The notes: generated from the sequence alone by a model not told the origin. DNA of 64,000 bases from CSBr16-57R1 sp041163265 (GCA_041163265.1 JBEARL010000001.1:1-64000); one strand, 5' to 3'; positions 33,114 through 41,813 are shown, counted from the first letter of the stretch. Made by a program: numbers and translations.

Positions 33114-34688
33114 TCAGCGGGCGACGACGTCGTCCAGCTCGCGCCCCAGGTCGCGGAGCACGACCATCGCGGCGTTGCGGCCCGGGAGCCCGGTGACGGA
33201 CCCGCCGGGGTGGGTCGTGCCGCCGGTCTGGTAGAGCCCCACGAACGGCAGCCGGTGCTGGGCCCACCCGGGCGCGGGGCGGAGCGCCCCGCTGAACGGC
33301 AGACCGCGATCGCCGCCGTGGGCGGTGCCGTCGATCATGTGGGGGTTCCAGCGCGCAAGATCGGAGGGCGACAGCGCGACCCGACCGAGGATCGCCTCGT
33401 CCTTCAGGTTCGGGACGTGCTCCCGCACCGCCGCCAGCACCCGATCGGCGAACGCCTCGCGCCCCTCGTCCCAGCTGACACCCGGTTCGGGTCCTCGGGC
33501 CGGGGCGGCGAGGACGAACTTGGTCGTGTGCTGGCCGGCCGGCGCTCGGGACGGGTCGACGAGAGAGGGTGTCCCGATCAGGATGGACGGCAGGGTCGAG
33601 GGCCGGCGGCCGTCCCGGACCGCTCGGACGGCGTCGAGCATCGCCTCGGGCGTCCCTGCGATGCCGCTCGCGACGGCGGGGACCTCGTCCTCGGCGCCGC
33701 GCAGCAGCGGAGGTCGGTCGGTCGCGAGGTGCAGGACGAAGATCGAGAGGCCGACGTCCAGCGTCTCGACGCCGTAGACGAAGTCCTCGGGCCACGTGGA
33801 CCGAGGAGCCATGTCCAGCAGGTGCTTGACGTGGATGGTCGAGACCACGGCCCGACGGGCGTGGTAGCGCCCGCCGTCCGCCGTCTCGACGCCGGTGCAG
33901 CGGTCACCGTCGACGAGGAGGCGCACCACGCGGGCCCCGCAGCGGACGGTGCCGCCGTGGTCCTCGATCGCCCGGACGAGAGCCCGGGGCAGCGCGGCCG
34001 AGCCGCCGATGGGGATCGGCCAGCTGCGCACCTGCCGTCCGGCTGGGGCTGCGACCGCCTGCAGGCCCGAGCCGGGCAGGTCGATCGACGTCAGCGACTG
34101 CGCCACGGCCCAGAGCACGTAGGCGCGGACGCGCGGATCGCGGTACTCGTGGTGGACGACGTCCCAGGCGCTCAGCGCGCGCCGCCGCCGCCAGACGTTC
34201 CCGCCCGGCTCGGCGGCCAGCGCCTCGTCGAGCGGCGTGCCCCAGCCGACCGGGCTCGCCTGGGCCGCTCCGAAGATGCGCTTCACGCGGTCCCAGTCCC
34301 CGAGCATGCGGCGATAGGTGGCCGCGTCCTGCCGGTCGAGCCGGGCCAGCTCGGCGACCGTCCGGTCCACGTCCAGCCAGGTCGTGACGACCTCCCCGTC
34401 GGGCAGGACGAGTCGGTTGGCCGGGTCGGGCAGGACGTACTCCAGGCCGTAGCGGGACCGCAGCTCCAGCTCGTCGTCGCGCAGGAGGGGGTTCGCGAGG
34501 ATCCCGTTATGGCCGGTCGAGGCCGTGTCGATCCGGAACCCTGGGATCAGCTCCTCGGTGGCCGTGCCGCCACCGGGCTCGTCCCGGGCCTCGAGCACCA
34601 GCACCTCGAGGCCGGCCCGGGCCAGGTAGGCGGCCGCCACGAGGGCGTTATGGCCGGCACCGGCCACGATGACGTCGGCGGTGGTCAC
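33114..34688 (-). CDS. CrtI/PYROXD2-like FAD-dependent oxidoreductase (paralog 2)
   Basis: About 524 residues, a paralog of the gene at 23.2-24.7 kb. The N-terminal FAD motif VIVAGAGHNALVAAAYLARA, the middle segment STIHVKHLLDMAPR, and the C-terminal YQTGGTTHPGGSVTGLPG are shared. I chose the GTG at 34688, with GGAGG seven bases upstream; the frame running on to 35.9 kb is the shadow of the plus-strand flavoprotein gene. It stands alone, divergent from the flavoprotein-ferredoxin operon, with a LacI-type operator in the gap. Function is unknown; a carotenoid role is unlikely. Confidence 0.88.
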   Translation of the reverse strand: MTTADVIVAGAGHNALVAAAYLARAGLEVLVLEARDEPGGGTATEELIPGFRIDTASTGHNGILANPLLRDDELELRSRYGLEYVLPDPANRLVLPDGEVVTTWLDVDRTVAELARLDRQDAATYRRMLGDWDRVKRIFGAAQASPVGWGTPLDEALAAEPGGNVWRRRRALSAWDVVHHEYRDPRVRAYVLWAVAQSLTSIDLPGSGLQAVAAPAGRQVRSWPIPIGGSAALPRALVRAIEDHGGTVRCGARVVRLLVDGDRCTGVETADGGRYHARRAVVSTIHVKHLLDMAPRSTWPEDFVYGVETLDVGLSIFVLHLATDRPPLLRGAEDEVPAVASGIAGTPEAMLDAVRAVRDGRRPSTLPSILIGTPSLVDPSRAPAGQHTTKFVLAAPARGPEPGVSWDEGREAFADRVLAAVREHVPNLKDEAILGRVALSPSDLARWNPHMIDGTAHGGDRGLPFSGALRPAPGWAQHRLPFVGLYQTGGTTHPGGSVTGLPGRNAAMVVLRDLGRELDDVVAR

Positions 34689-34777
34689 GTCGGATCCTCC
34701 GGGGCGTCCGTCGCGGGCGTCCGGCGCGGACGCCCGTGCACGGTAGCGGTCCGACCGCCGTCGACCTGGCCCGCCGT

Positions 34778-34789
34778 GCAACCGTTTGC
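34778..34789. promoter_or_regulatory. LacI-type operator (site 8)
   Basis: GCAACCGTTTGC in the divergent gap between the CrtI-like gene and the flavoprotein operon. It lies 18 bases upstream of the plus-strand -35, so it could control either direction. Confidence 0.7.
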
Positions 34790-34806
34790 TGCCGCGCAGC
34801 GCCACC

Positions 34807-34835
34807 TTGACGGCGTTCTGAGGCGTCGCTAGGGT
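34807..34835 (+). promoter_or_regulatory. Promoter of the flavoprotein-ferredoxin operon
   Basis: TTGACG (34807-34812), exactly 17 bases, TAGGGT (34830-34835). It drives the AprA-like gene at 34914. Confidence 0.8.
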
Positions 34836-34840
34836 GCCGT

Positions 34841-34856
34841 CTGCAACACGCTGCAA
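34841..34856 (+). repeat. Direct repeat of CTGCAA at the transcription start
   Basis: CTGCAA occurs at 34841-34846 and 34851-34856, ten bases apart (one helical turn), immediately downstream of the -10. It equals a half-site of the LacI-type operator and could bind a second regulator or a tandem dimer. Confidence 0.45.
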
Positions 34857-34913
34857 AGCCCGCCCCGCGACCACCAGGCCGGCGCCCGAGCGCCGACCCT
34901 GCAGGAGGCTCCG

Positions 34914-36644
34914 ATGACCGAGGGCGGCACGCTCCGCCGTCTCGAGACCGACGTCCTCATCATCGGTGGGGGCGTGGCCGGCAGCCTGGCCGCCCACGAG
35001 GCGCGCGAGGCCGGCCGCGAGGTCCTGATCCTCGACAAGGCGAAGCTGCTCGAGCGGGCGGGCAGCGTCGGCGGGGGCGTCGACCAGTACCTGACCCCGA
35101 TGGACTCGGGAGCCGAGTGGGACACCCCGTCCAACCTCCTCCTGCACATCCCGACCCTCACCGACGGCCTCGTGGACATGGAGGTCGCCGCACGCGTCGT
35201 CCACGAGATGCCCGAGGTGCTGCGCCGCCTCGAGGGCATGGGCATCGACTTCAAGGACCCGGACACGGGCGAGTACCTGCGGACCCGCGCGTTCGGACTG
35301 CCGGGCGAGTTCCACCTCAACTTCGACGGCAAGCGCTTCAAGTACCGCATCGCGAAGGCCGTCAAGAAGGGCGGCAGCCGGTTCATCGGTCGCGCCATGG
35401 CGACCGACATCCTGATCGATCCCGACACCGGCGAGGCGTTCGGGGCGCTCGGGTTCAACGTCCGCACCGGCGAGTGGTACGTCATCCGCGCACGGGCGGT
35501 CATCGTCGCGACGGGCGAGGTCAACCGCATCGCCCGCAACGCCTCCGGCCTGCCGTTCGACAGCTGGCACTACCCGTACAACACGGGCGACGGCCACGCG
35601 ATGGCGTTCCGCGTCGGCGCCGAGCTGACCAACATGGAGTTCGTCGAGGCGACGCTCACGCCGCGAGGGTTCTCGGTGCAGGGCACCAACTCGTACGCGG
35701 GGCTCGGCGCCCACTTCGTCAACCGCCACGGCGAGCGGTACATGTTCAAGTACGACCCGAAGGGCGAGAAGGCCCGCCGGACGATGCTGATCGAGGGCTG
35801 GGTCGCCGAGACGCGGGCAGGGAACGGGCCGCTGTACATCGACCTCCGCCATCTCCCCGACAACGTGCTCGACCACTTCGAGCGCACGCTCGGTGTCGAC
35901 CGTGAGACCCTGCCGGACTTCTTCGCGCAGAAGGGCATCGACCTGCGCCGCGACCTCATCGAGATCGTCGTGTCAGAGGTCTCGATCCGCCGTGGCGGCG
36001 TCTACTTCCGCGGCAGCGGCCTCATGGTCGATCCCGACGGAGAGACCTCGGTCGCCAACCTCTACGCCGCGGGGGACTGCTCGATCGTGAGCGGCGGCAT
36101 CGCCGGAGCGGCCGCACTCGGGGCCGTGACGGGTCGCGCCGCGGCGGCACGGGCCGCGGTCCGCGAGCGCCTTCCCGAGGTGGACGACGCGTCGATCGAG
36201 TCGGCCCGCGAGCGAGTCACCGCACCGCTCGGCCGCGGCGACGGGCTGGGGTGGCGCGAGTTCGAGGACGAGATCCGCAGCCTCGTCACCGACCACCTGG
36301 GCCTGACCCGCGAGGAGCGTGGCATGCGCAGGGCCCTCGACGGTCTGCTGGCGCTGGGCCGGCGCGAGCCCGAGCTGGCGGCGTCGAACTGGCACCACCT
36401 GATGCGGGTCCACGAGTCGACGAGCATCCGGCTCTGCGCCGAGATCCTCGCCCGTACGGCCATCGAGCGGCAGGAGTCGCGGTCGGGGGCCGCGCACCGG
36501 CGCGTCGACTTCCCCGAGACGTCCGAGGCCTGGCGCCGCCTCATCGTCGTCAAGCGCGGCGACGACGGCTCGCCGGTCCTCCGGCACCGCGATCCCGACG
36601 ACCGGACGAGCGTCGCCCCACCGGCGGCGCTGGTCCGCGGCTGA
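34914..36644 (+). CDS. FAD-dependent AprA / fumarate-reductase-like flavoprotein
   Basis: 576 residues. The FAD-binding motif LIIGGGVAGSLAAHEARE opens the protein; the FAD-binding C-terminal block YAAGDCSIVSGGIAGAAALG and a fumarate-reductase-type helical C-domain follow. The overall plan resembles adenylylsulfate reductase alpha (AprA) and related flavoproteins that pair with a two-cluster ferredoxin. The next gene encodes exactly such a ferredoxin, 11 bases downstream. No sulfate-reduction genes (sat, qmo, dsr) are in view, so true APS reductase activity is not established; oxidation of a carboxylate or reduction of an organic acceptor is equally possible. ATG 34914 follows GGAGG. Confidence 0.85.
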   Translation: MTEGGTLRRLETDVLIIGGGVAGSLAAHEAREAGREVLILDKAKLLERAGSVGGGVDQYLTPMDSGAEWDTPSNLLLHIPTLTDGLVDMEVAARVVHEMPEVLRRLEGMGIDFKDPDTGEYLRTRAFGLPGEFHLNFDGKRFKYRIAKAVKKGGSRFIGRAMATDILIDPDTGEAFGALGFNVRTGEWYVIRARAVIVATGEVNRIARNASGLPFDSWHYPYNTGDGHAMAFRVGAELTNMEFVEATLTPRGFSVQGTNSYAGLGAHFVNRHGERYMFKYDPKGEKARRTMLIEGWVAETRAGNGPLYIDLRHLPDNVLDHFERTLGVDRETLPDFFAQKGIDLRRDLIEIVVSEVSIRRGGVYFRGSGLMVDPDGETSVANLYAAGDCSIVSGGIAGAAALGAVTGRAAAARAAVRERLPEVDDASIESARERVTAPLGRGDGLGWREFEDEIRSLVTDHLGLTREERGMRRALDGLLALGRREPELAASNWHHLMRVHESTSIRLCAEILARTAIERQESRSGAAHRRVDFPETSEAWRRLIVVKRGDDGSPVLRHRDPDDRTSVAPPAALVRG

Positions 36645-36655
36645 GGAGGCCGACC

Positions 36656-37027
36656 ATGGCGGAGCCCGTCCGGCCGGTGCGCCACGAGCCGCACCCCGAC
36701 ACCCCCCGGGACACGCACAACCCGATCGACGTCGATCCCGAGACCTGCATCAGTTGCGTCGTCTGTGACTACGTCTGCCCCGGGGACATCATCTACGCCC
36801 CGGATCCGACCTCCAACGACCTGCCCGTGATCAAGTACCCGGACGAGTGCTGGTACTGCGGGCTGTGCCAGCAGGCCTGCCCGACCGACGCCATCACGGT
36901 CGTGTTCCCCGAGCGGATGCTGGCGTCCACGTCCCCGGTCGAGGCGCTGATCGGGGTCCTGCCGCCGGAGTACGGTGGCATCACCGTGACGGACGCGGAC
37001 CGCGGTGGGGCGGGGGATCGTGGCTGA
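36656..37027 (+). CDS. Two-cluster [4Fe-4S] ferredoxin (AprB-like)
   Basis: 123 residues. Two classical Cys motifs are present, CISCVVCDYVCP and CWYCGLCQQACP, each binding one [4Fe-4S] cluster, followed by a tail of about 40 residues. It would carry electrons to or from the upstream flavoprotein, as AprB does for AprA. ATG 36656 with GAGGAGG seven bases upstream. Its end overlaps the GTG of the next hydrolase gene by eight bases, so the hydrolases are translationally coupled to the redox pair. Confidence 0.9.
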   Translation: MAEPVRPVRHEPHPDTPRDTHNPIDVDPETCISCVVCDYVCPGDIIYAPDPTSNDLPVIKYPDECWYCGLCQQACPTDAITVVFPERMLASTSPVEALIGVLPPEYGGITVTDADRGGAGDRG

Positions 37028-38093
37028 CGAGCAGGTCGAGGCGGCGATCCAGCACTGGGCGCCACGCTTCGTCTCGAACGGCATCCCGCTCCACGACTTC
37101 CGCGAGACCACCGCGGGCATCGACCGCTGGGACGACTGGTGCGCGGCCTGGGTGGCACGCGGACGCGTCCACGAGGAGCTGGCCGAGCGGGCGCTGGAAG
37201 GCGGGCATCGGCTCACCGCGGGCGAGCATCTCGTGACGGCGGCCCGCTGCCACCACTTCGGCAAGTTCGTGTTCGTCGAGCATCCCGACGAGATGCGAGC
37301 CGCCCACCTCCTCGCCGTCGACGCCTACACCCGGGCGCTGCCGCTGCTGCGACCCCCGGGACGTCGGCTCGAGATCCCGATGGGAGCGGCCACGCTGGTC
37401 GGTGTGCTGCGGGTGCCCGAGGTCGCTTCGCCGCCTCCTGTCGTCCTGCTCGTCTCGGGTCTGGACTCGACGAAGGAGGAGGTCGACGCCTACGGCGAGC
37501 ACCTCCTCGCGCGCGGGCTCGCGACGCTCGCGTTCGACGGACCGGGCCAGGGCGAGGCCGAGTACGCGGTGCCGATGCGGCACGACTTCGAGGTCGCGGT
37601 CGGAGCCGTCATCGACGTCCTCGCGGGCATCCCCACGGTCGACGGCGATCGCGTCGGCATCTACGGCGTCAGCCTCGGTGGGCACTACGTCGTTCGGGCC
37701 GCGGCGTTCGAGCCACGGGTGCGCGCCTGCGCCTCGATCTCGGGGTCGTACCGCGTGCTCGACTCGTGGGCCGGACGCCCGCGTGCGAACCGGATGGCGT
37801 ATCAGGTCCGGGCGCATCTCGACTCGGAGGAGGCGGTCGAGGCGTTCCTCGTCGACTACGACCTGGCCGGCGTGGCCGAACGGGTGACGTGCCCGCTGTA
37901 CGTCGTCGGAGGGACCCGCGACCGCCTGACGCCGCCGACCGCCGCCGAGCGCATCGCCCGCGAGGCCTCGGGGCCAGTGGTCCTCGACGTCGTCGAGGGC
38001 GGGAACCACGTCGTCAACAACATGCCGTACCGGTACCGACCGCAGGTCGCCGACTGGTTGGTGGAGGTGCTCGGAGCCGGGGCCTCGGCGTGA
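37020..38093 (+). CDS. Alpha/beta hydrolase, DHPON-hydrolase-like (paralog B)
   Basis: About 357 residues, close to the next gene and to paralogs A and D. The cap begins with QHWAPRFVSNGIPLHDF and WDDWCAAW. Nucleophile Ser in GVSLGGHY, acid Asp in GGTRDRLTP, His in GGNHVVNN. DGPGQGEAEYA is conserved. The GTG at 37020 has a G-rich ribosome site upstream; GTG 37005 is an alternative. It follows the ferredoxin and is followed by paralog C with a four-base overlap. The family is best known from C-C bond cleavage of beta-diketones or hydroxylated pyridines; substrate here unknown. Confidence 0.86.
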   Translation: MADEQVEAAIQHWAPRFVSNGIPLHDFRETTAGIDRWDDWCAAWVARGRVHEELAERALEGGHRLTAGEHLVTAARCHHFGKFVFVEHPDEMRAAHLLAVDAYTRALPLLRPPGRRLEIPMGAATLVGVLRVPEVASPPPVVLLVSGLDSTKEEVDAYGEHLLARGLATLAFDGPGQGEAEYAVPMRHDFEVAVGAVIDVLAGIPTVDGDRVGIYGVSLGGHYVVRAAAFEPRVRACASISGSYRVLDSWAGRPRANRMAYQVRAHLDSEEAVEAFLVDYDLAGVAERVTCPLYVVGGTRDRLTPPTAAERIAREASGPVVLDVVEGGNHVVNNMPYRYRPQVADWLVEVLGAGASA

Positions 38094-39196
38094 CGCCGAC
38101 CGCATCGACCCCGGAGGCTCCGTTCTCGGACCGCGAGATCGACCCGCGCATCACCTCGGCGGTCGCGCACTGGGGCGGACGCTTCGCTGCGCACGGCATC
38201 GCGACGGGCGACTTCGCCGAGGTCACGCGCGATCTCGTCAGCTGGGACCAGTGGTGCGACGCCTGGAGCGCGCGTGGCGAGGTCCACGCGGCGCTGGGCG
38301 CCGCGGCCGAGGTCGAGGGGCGGCTGGTCAGCGCCGGCGGGCATCTCGTGACGGCGGCCCTCTGCTACCACTACGGGAAGTTCCTGTTCGTCCAGGATGT
38401 GCCGCGCATGCGGGGCGCGCACCTGCGCGCCGTGGAGCTGCACACCCGGGCGCTGCCCCACCTCTCCCCGTCGGGTGAGCGGGTCACCATCCCCTTCCCG
38501 GGACGTGACCTGCAGGGGGTGCTGCGACGGCCGATCGGGGTGACGCGCCCTCCGGTGGTGCTGCTGGTCTCGGGTCTCGACTCCACCAAGGAGGAGGCCG
38601 GACCGCATGAGGCGGCTCTTCTGGCCCGGGGTGTCGCCACGCTCGCGTTCGACGGTCCGGGGCAGGGCGAGGCCGAGTACGACCTCCCGATGCGGCACGA
38701 CTTCGAGGTCCCGGTCGGGGCCGCCATCGACGCGCTGTCGGCCCGTGAGGACGTCGACGCGGATCGCGTCGGCCTGTGGGGACGCAGCCTCGGCGGGCAT
38801 TACGTGGTCCGCGCGGCCGCGTTCGAGCCGCGCGTCCGGGCCTGCGTCTCGCTCTCGGGCTCGTACCGCGTGCTCGACACCTGGGAGCGCCGTCCCGGCC
38901 TCAACCGGATGGCCTACGTCGTCCGGTCGCACTCGTCGTCCGAGGACGAGGCCGCGCGGCGACTCGAGGCGTTCGACCTCGCAGGTGTGACCGAGCACGT
39001 GACCTGCCCGATGTACGTCGTCGGGGGGACCGCTGACCGCCTGACCTCGCACGAGGTCGCGGTCCGGATCGCGTCGGAGGTGCGCGGACCGGTCCGCCTG
39101 AACGTCATCGAGGGTGGGACGCACACCGGCAGCAACAAGCCGTACGCGTATCGGCCCGAGGCGGCGGACTGGCTGGCCGCGATGCTCGCCGCCTGA
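38090..39196 (+). CDS. Alpha/beta hydrolase, DHPON-hydrolase-like (paralog C)
   Basis: About 368 residues, tandem duplicate of paralog B. Long identical stretches are visible, such as VVLLVSGLDSTKEE, ATLAFDGPGQGEAEY, MRHDFEV and VVRAAAFEPRVRAC. Nucleophile Ser in GRSLGGHY, Asp in GGTADRLTS, His in GGTHTGSN. The GTG start overlaps the preceding stop. Last gene of the operon, 44 bases from the convergent MFS gene. The last catalytic-loop residues differ (THTGSN for NHVVNN), suggesting a different substrate. Confidence 0.86.
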   Translation: MTPTASTPEAPFSDREIDPRITSAVAHWGGRFAAHGIATGDFAEVTRDLVSWDQWCDAWSARGEVHAALGAAAEVEGRLVSAGGHLVTAALCYHYGKFLFVQDVPRMRGAHLRAVELHTRALPHLSPSGERVTIPFPGRDLQGVLRRPIGVTRPPVVLLVSGLDSTKEEAGPHEAALLARGVATLAFDGPGQGEAEYDLPMRHDFEVPVGAAIDALSAREDVDADRVGLWGRSLGGHYVVRAAAFEPRVRACVSLSGSYRVLDTWERRPGLNRMAYVVRSHSSSEDEAARRLEAFDLAGVTEHVTCPMYVVGGTADRLTSHEVAVRIASEVRGPVRLNVIEGGTHTGSNKPYAYRPEAADWLAAMLAA

Positions 39197-39239
39197 GCCG
39201 TCACGGGTCGGGCGGCCGCCCTCGGCGGGACGACCGGCG

Positions 39240-40442
39240 TCAGGACGAGGGGACCCCCGGACCGCGCCCAGACGGGGCGCGGCGGACCGACGCGGCGCTG
39301 GCCCCGAGCAGCCCCCCCGACAGCACGAAGATCGAGCCGAGCCCGGCCGCGCCGGCGACCAGACCGGCCGCCACCGGCAGCAGCAGCTGCGCGAGGCGGT
39401 TGCCGGTGATGCGGACGCCCATCGCCGTCCCGCGCATGCCCGGTGCCACCTCGTCCGCGATCGTGGCGAGGCTGAGTGGCTGCCCGAGACCCAGACCGAA
39501 CCCCGCGACCGCCAGCAGCACCACCAGGACCGGCACCGCGGTGGTCAGCGGCAGCGCGGCCAGCATCAGCGCCGGCAGGACCATGCTGCCGGCGAGCAGC
39601 GTCCTGCGCGCCATGACGCGGAGCATGCGGAGCATCAGCACGCGCGAGACCAGTCCCGCCGCGGCACGGACACCGAGCAGCAGTCCGATCGTGCCTGGGG
39701 CGATGCCGTTGGCCTCGCCCCAGGCAGGCAGGTAGGCGATCAGCAGGTCGATGCTGGCGAGGACGGTCAGGCTCGCGAGCATCGCGTGGGGGACGCCGGG
39801 CTGTCCCATCACGGTGCGGACGGCGCGGAAGAACGGCTGCTGCGTGGCCCCGGCCCCGGCCGTGGCGGTCTCCCGGCTCGCGGGCGGGCGCAGCATCAGT
39901 CCGACGCTGACCGCGATCCCGAGTCCGAGGGGCACTGCCGTCGAGAGGAACACCGTGGTCAGGCTGACCCCGGCGCCGTAGGCGGCACCCGAGACCGTCG
40001 GCCCGACCATCTGCGCCAGCGACGCGACGACGGTCAGCGTCCCGAACCGCCCGTCCCGGCCGGCGGGATCGCCGGCGTTCGCCATGATGGCCTGCAGGCC
40101 GATCAACGAGGCGACCTGTCCGAGCCCGAGCAGCGCCTGCGCCGCGATCAGGGCCGGCAGCGCGTCGGAGAGCCCCAGCAGCACGGCGCTGACGGTCAGG
40201 AGACCGGTCCCGAGCGCCATGAACAGCGGCTCGCCCAGCCGGTCGATCCAGCGTCCCAGCGGGGTCGCCATCAGCGAGGACAGCAGCGCGAACGAGCCGG
40301 CCACGAGGCCCAGCTGGGCGGCGGTCGCATCCAGCTCGAGGGCGCGGTAGGTGACCATCGGGCGGGCGGCCTGGTTCCCGGTCATCGAGAGCAGCGCGAC
40401 GAGGAGCACCCGGCCCTGCCAGCCGTCACGCGGCAGCCTCAT
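39240..40442 (-). CDS. Major facilitator superfamily transporter
   Basis: 400 residues with about twelve hydrophobic segments. The N-terminal half carries TPLGRWIDRLGEPLFM, the usual loop 2-3 region. Probably an importer or exporter of a small metabolite. It is transcribed towards the hydrolase operon and divergent from the cupin gene, with the 65-base gap providing both promoters. A GGGGA ribosome site precedes the ATG. Substrate unknown. Confidence 0.88.
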   Translation of the reverse strand: MRLPRDGWQGRVLLVALLSMTGNQAARPMVTYRALELDATAAQLGLVAGSFALLSSLMATPLGRWIDRLGEPLFMALGTGLLTVSAVLLGLSDALPALIAAQALLGLGQVASLIGLQAIMANAGDPAGRDGRFGTLTVVASLAQMVGPTVSGAAYGAGVSLTTVFLSTAVPLGLGIAVSVGLMLRPPASRETATAGAGATQQPFFRAVRTVMGQPGVPHAMLASLTVLASIDLLIAYLPAWGEANGIAPGTIGLLLGVRAAAGLVSRVLMLRMLRVMARRTLLAGSMVLPALMLAALPLTTAVPVLVVLLAVAGFGLGLGQPLSLATIADEVAPGMRGTAMGVRITGNRLAQLLLPVAAGLVAGAAGLGSIFVLSGGLLGASAASVRRAPSGRGPGVPSS

Positions 40443-40507
40443 GCCACGGTCCCCGCTGCCGCACTCGCGTAGGCTCCGCGTCCCGCCGGCGCTCCGGAGG
40501 TCGTCCC

Positions 40508-40912
40508 GTGTCCGATCCGATCCCGCGCGAGTCGGCCGCGGTCGCGCGCCGCCAGGACCTGTGCTTCGTCGAGCTGCCGGGCCGTGCGTCGGCCGACCCG
40601 CTCGCTCTGCTCGGCGGCGGCGCCGGGACGGGCGTCAGCGTCCGACTCGTCCGCATGGATGCGGCGCCCGGCCGCCGTCCGCACCGGCACCCGCACAGCG
40701 TCGAGGTCGTCCACGTGCTCGGCGGGCAGGGCACCGCCTGGCTCGACGGCCGCCGGACGGCCGTCGGTCCCGGCGACACCTTCCTCGTCCCCGTCGGTGC
40801 GGCGCATGCCACCCTGCCCGACCCGGGGGAGACGCTGGAGCTGCTCTGCGTCTTCCCGCACGCGGACCTCGGGGCGAACCTCGACGAGCTCGAGGGCCCG
40901 GTCCTCAGCTGA
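40508..40912 (+). CDS. Small cupin-domain protein
   Basis: 134 residues, single cupin barrel. Motif 1 is RPHRHPHSVEVVHVLGG with two His and a Glu for a metal, motif 2 PVGAAHATLPD. GTG start with GGAGG seven to eight bases upstream; a candidate -10 (TAGGCT) lies about 35 bases before it. It ends 17 bases before the convergent FAH gene, and its stop lies in a perfect 16-bp palindrome. Function not recognised beyond the fold. Confidence 0.82.
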   Translation: MSDPIPRESAAVARRQDLCFVELPGRASADPLALLGGGAGTGVSVRLVRMDAAPGRRPHRHPHSVEVVHVLGGQGTAWLDGRRTAVGPGDTFLVPVGAAHATLPDPGETLELLCVFPHADLGANLDELEGPVLS

Positions 40913-40916
40913 GGAC
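40901..40916. repeat. Perfect 16-bp palindrome across the cupin stop
   Basis: GTCCTCAGCTGAGGAC reads the same on both strands and includes the TGA stop. It has no loop bases, so it is a weak terminator candidate; it may be a protein-binding site or chance. Confidence 0.4.
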
Positions 40917-40929
40917 TGCAGGGACGAGC

Positions 40930-41733
40930 TCATCCCCAGCGGTCGGCGATGCGAGTCGTGAGGCGCCCCAGCCCCTCGATCTCGACGACGACCTCGTCGC
41001 CGTCCCGCAGGAAGACCTTCGGGTCCCGGCCCATCCCGACACCCGGCGGGGTCCCGGTGCAGATCAGGTCGCCGGGCTCCAGCGTGATCGTGCGGCTCAG
41101 CTCGGCGACCAGGTCGGCCACACCGAAGACCATCTCGGCGGTCGTCCCGTCCTGCATGACCTCGCCGTTGACGAGGCAGCGCACGCGCAGGTCCTGCGGG
41201 TCCGCGACCTCGTCGGCGGTGGTCAGCCACGGCCCCATCGGGAGGAATCCGTCGATCGCCTTGCCGCGGGTCCACTGCCCACCGCTGCGCTGCAGCAGGC
41301 GGGAGGACAGGTCGTTGGTGACGGTGTAGCCGGCGACGTGCGCCAGCGCCTCGGCGCGCGGGATGTCCCGGCCGCCACGGCCGATCACGGCGACCAGCTC
41401 GGCCTCCCAGTCGAGCTCGCGCGCCAGCTCGGGCACCGTCACGGTCGCACCGTCCGGCGCGAGCGAGTTCGCGAACTTGGCGAACAGGATCGGCTCGGTC
41501 GGGACCGGCTTGCCGGTCTCGGCGGCGTGGTCGCGGTAGTTCAGCCCGATGCAGATGATCTTGCGGGGGTCCGGCACCGGGGCCAGGAGCTCGACGTCGG
41601 CGAGGGCGATGGCCGGACCGTCGGCTCGGGCCGAAGCCGGGTCACGCAGCAGGTCCGTGAGGGTTCCGGCGAGGGGCTGGACCCGGTCGCCGTCGAGACG
41701 GCCGTGGCCGCCGGCGTAGCTGACGATGCGCAT
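40930..41733 (-). CDS. Fumarylacetoacetate hydrolase family protein
   Basis: 267 residues, FAH catalytic domain. Signature segments are GLNYRDHAAETG, DWEAELVAVIGRGG with the metal-binding acidic residues, GYTVTNDLSSR, and GDLICTGTPPGVGMG. Members hydrolyse C-C bonds of 1,3-dicarbonyls or act as acylpyruvases and 2-keto-3-deoxy-sugar-acid hydrolases. Co-directional with the amidohydrolase and LVIVD genes upstream, though 80 bases separate it from the amidohydrolase. The ATG at 41733 follows CAGGGAG. Confidence 0.9.
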   Translation of the reverse strand: MRIVSYAGGHGRLDGDRVQPLAGTLTDLLRDPASARADGPAIALADVELLAPVPDPRKIICIGLNYRDHAAETGKPVPTEPILFAKFANSLAPDGATVTVPELARELDWEAELVAVIGRGGRDIPRAEALAHVAGYTVTNDLSSRLLQRSGGQWTRGKAIDGFLPMGPWLTTADEVADPQDLRVRCLVNGEVMQDGTTAEMVFGVADLVAELSRTITLEPGDLICTGTPPGVGMGRDPKVFLRDGDEVVVEIEGLGRLTTRIADRWG

Positions 41734-41813
41734 GCTGGCTCCCTGCGGTCCGCGTGCGGCCCGCGTGCGGGTCGGGGTGGGGGATCGGGATCTCCGGGGG
41801 GTGGGCGCGCTCG

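Noticed and set aside
34689..35876. Extension of the minus-strand CrtI-like frame over the flavoprotein gene
   Set aside because: The extension is antisense to a well-supported flavoprotein with FAD motifs, and the oxidoreductase has a good ribosome site at 34688.
34914..37027. Dissimilatory sulfate reduction or sulfur oxidation by true APS reductase
   Set aside because: No sat, qmo, aprM or dsr gene is present and the flavoprotein could equally be another family member. I kept only the neutral AprAB-like description.
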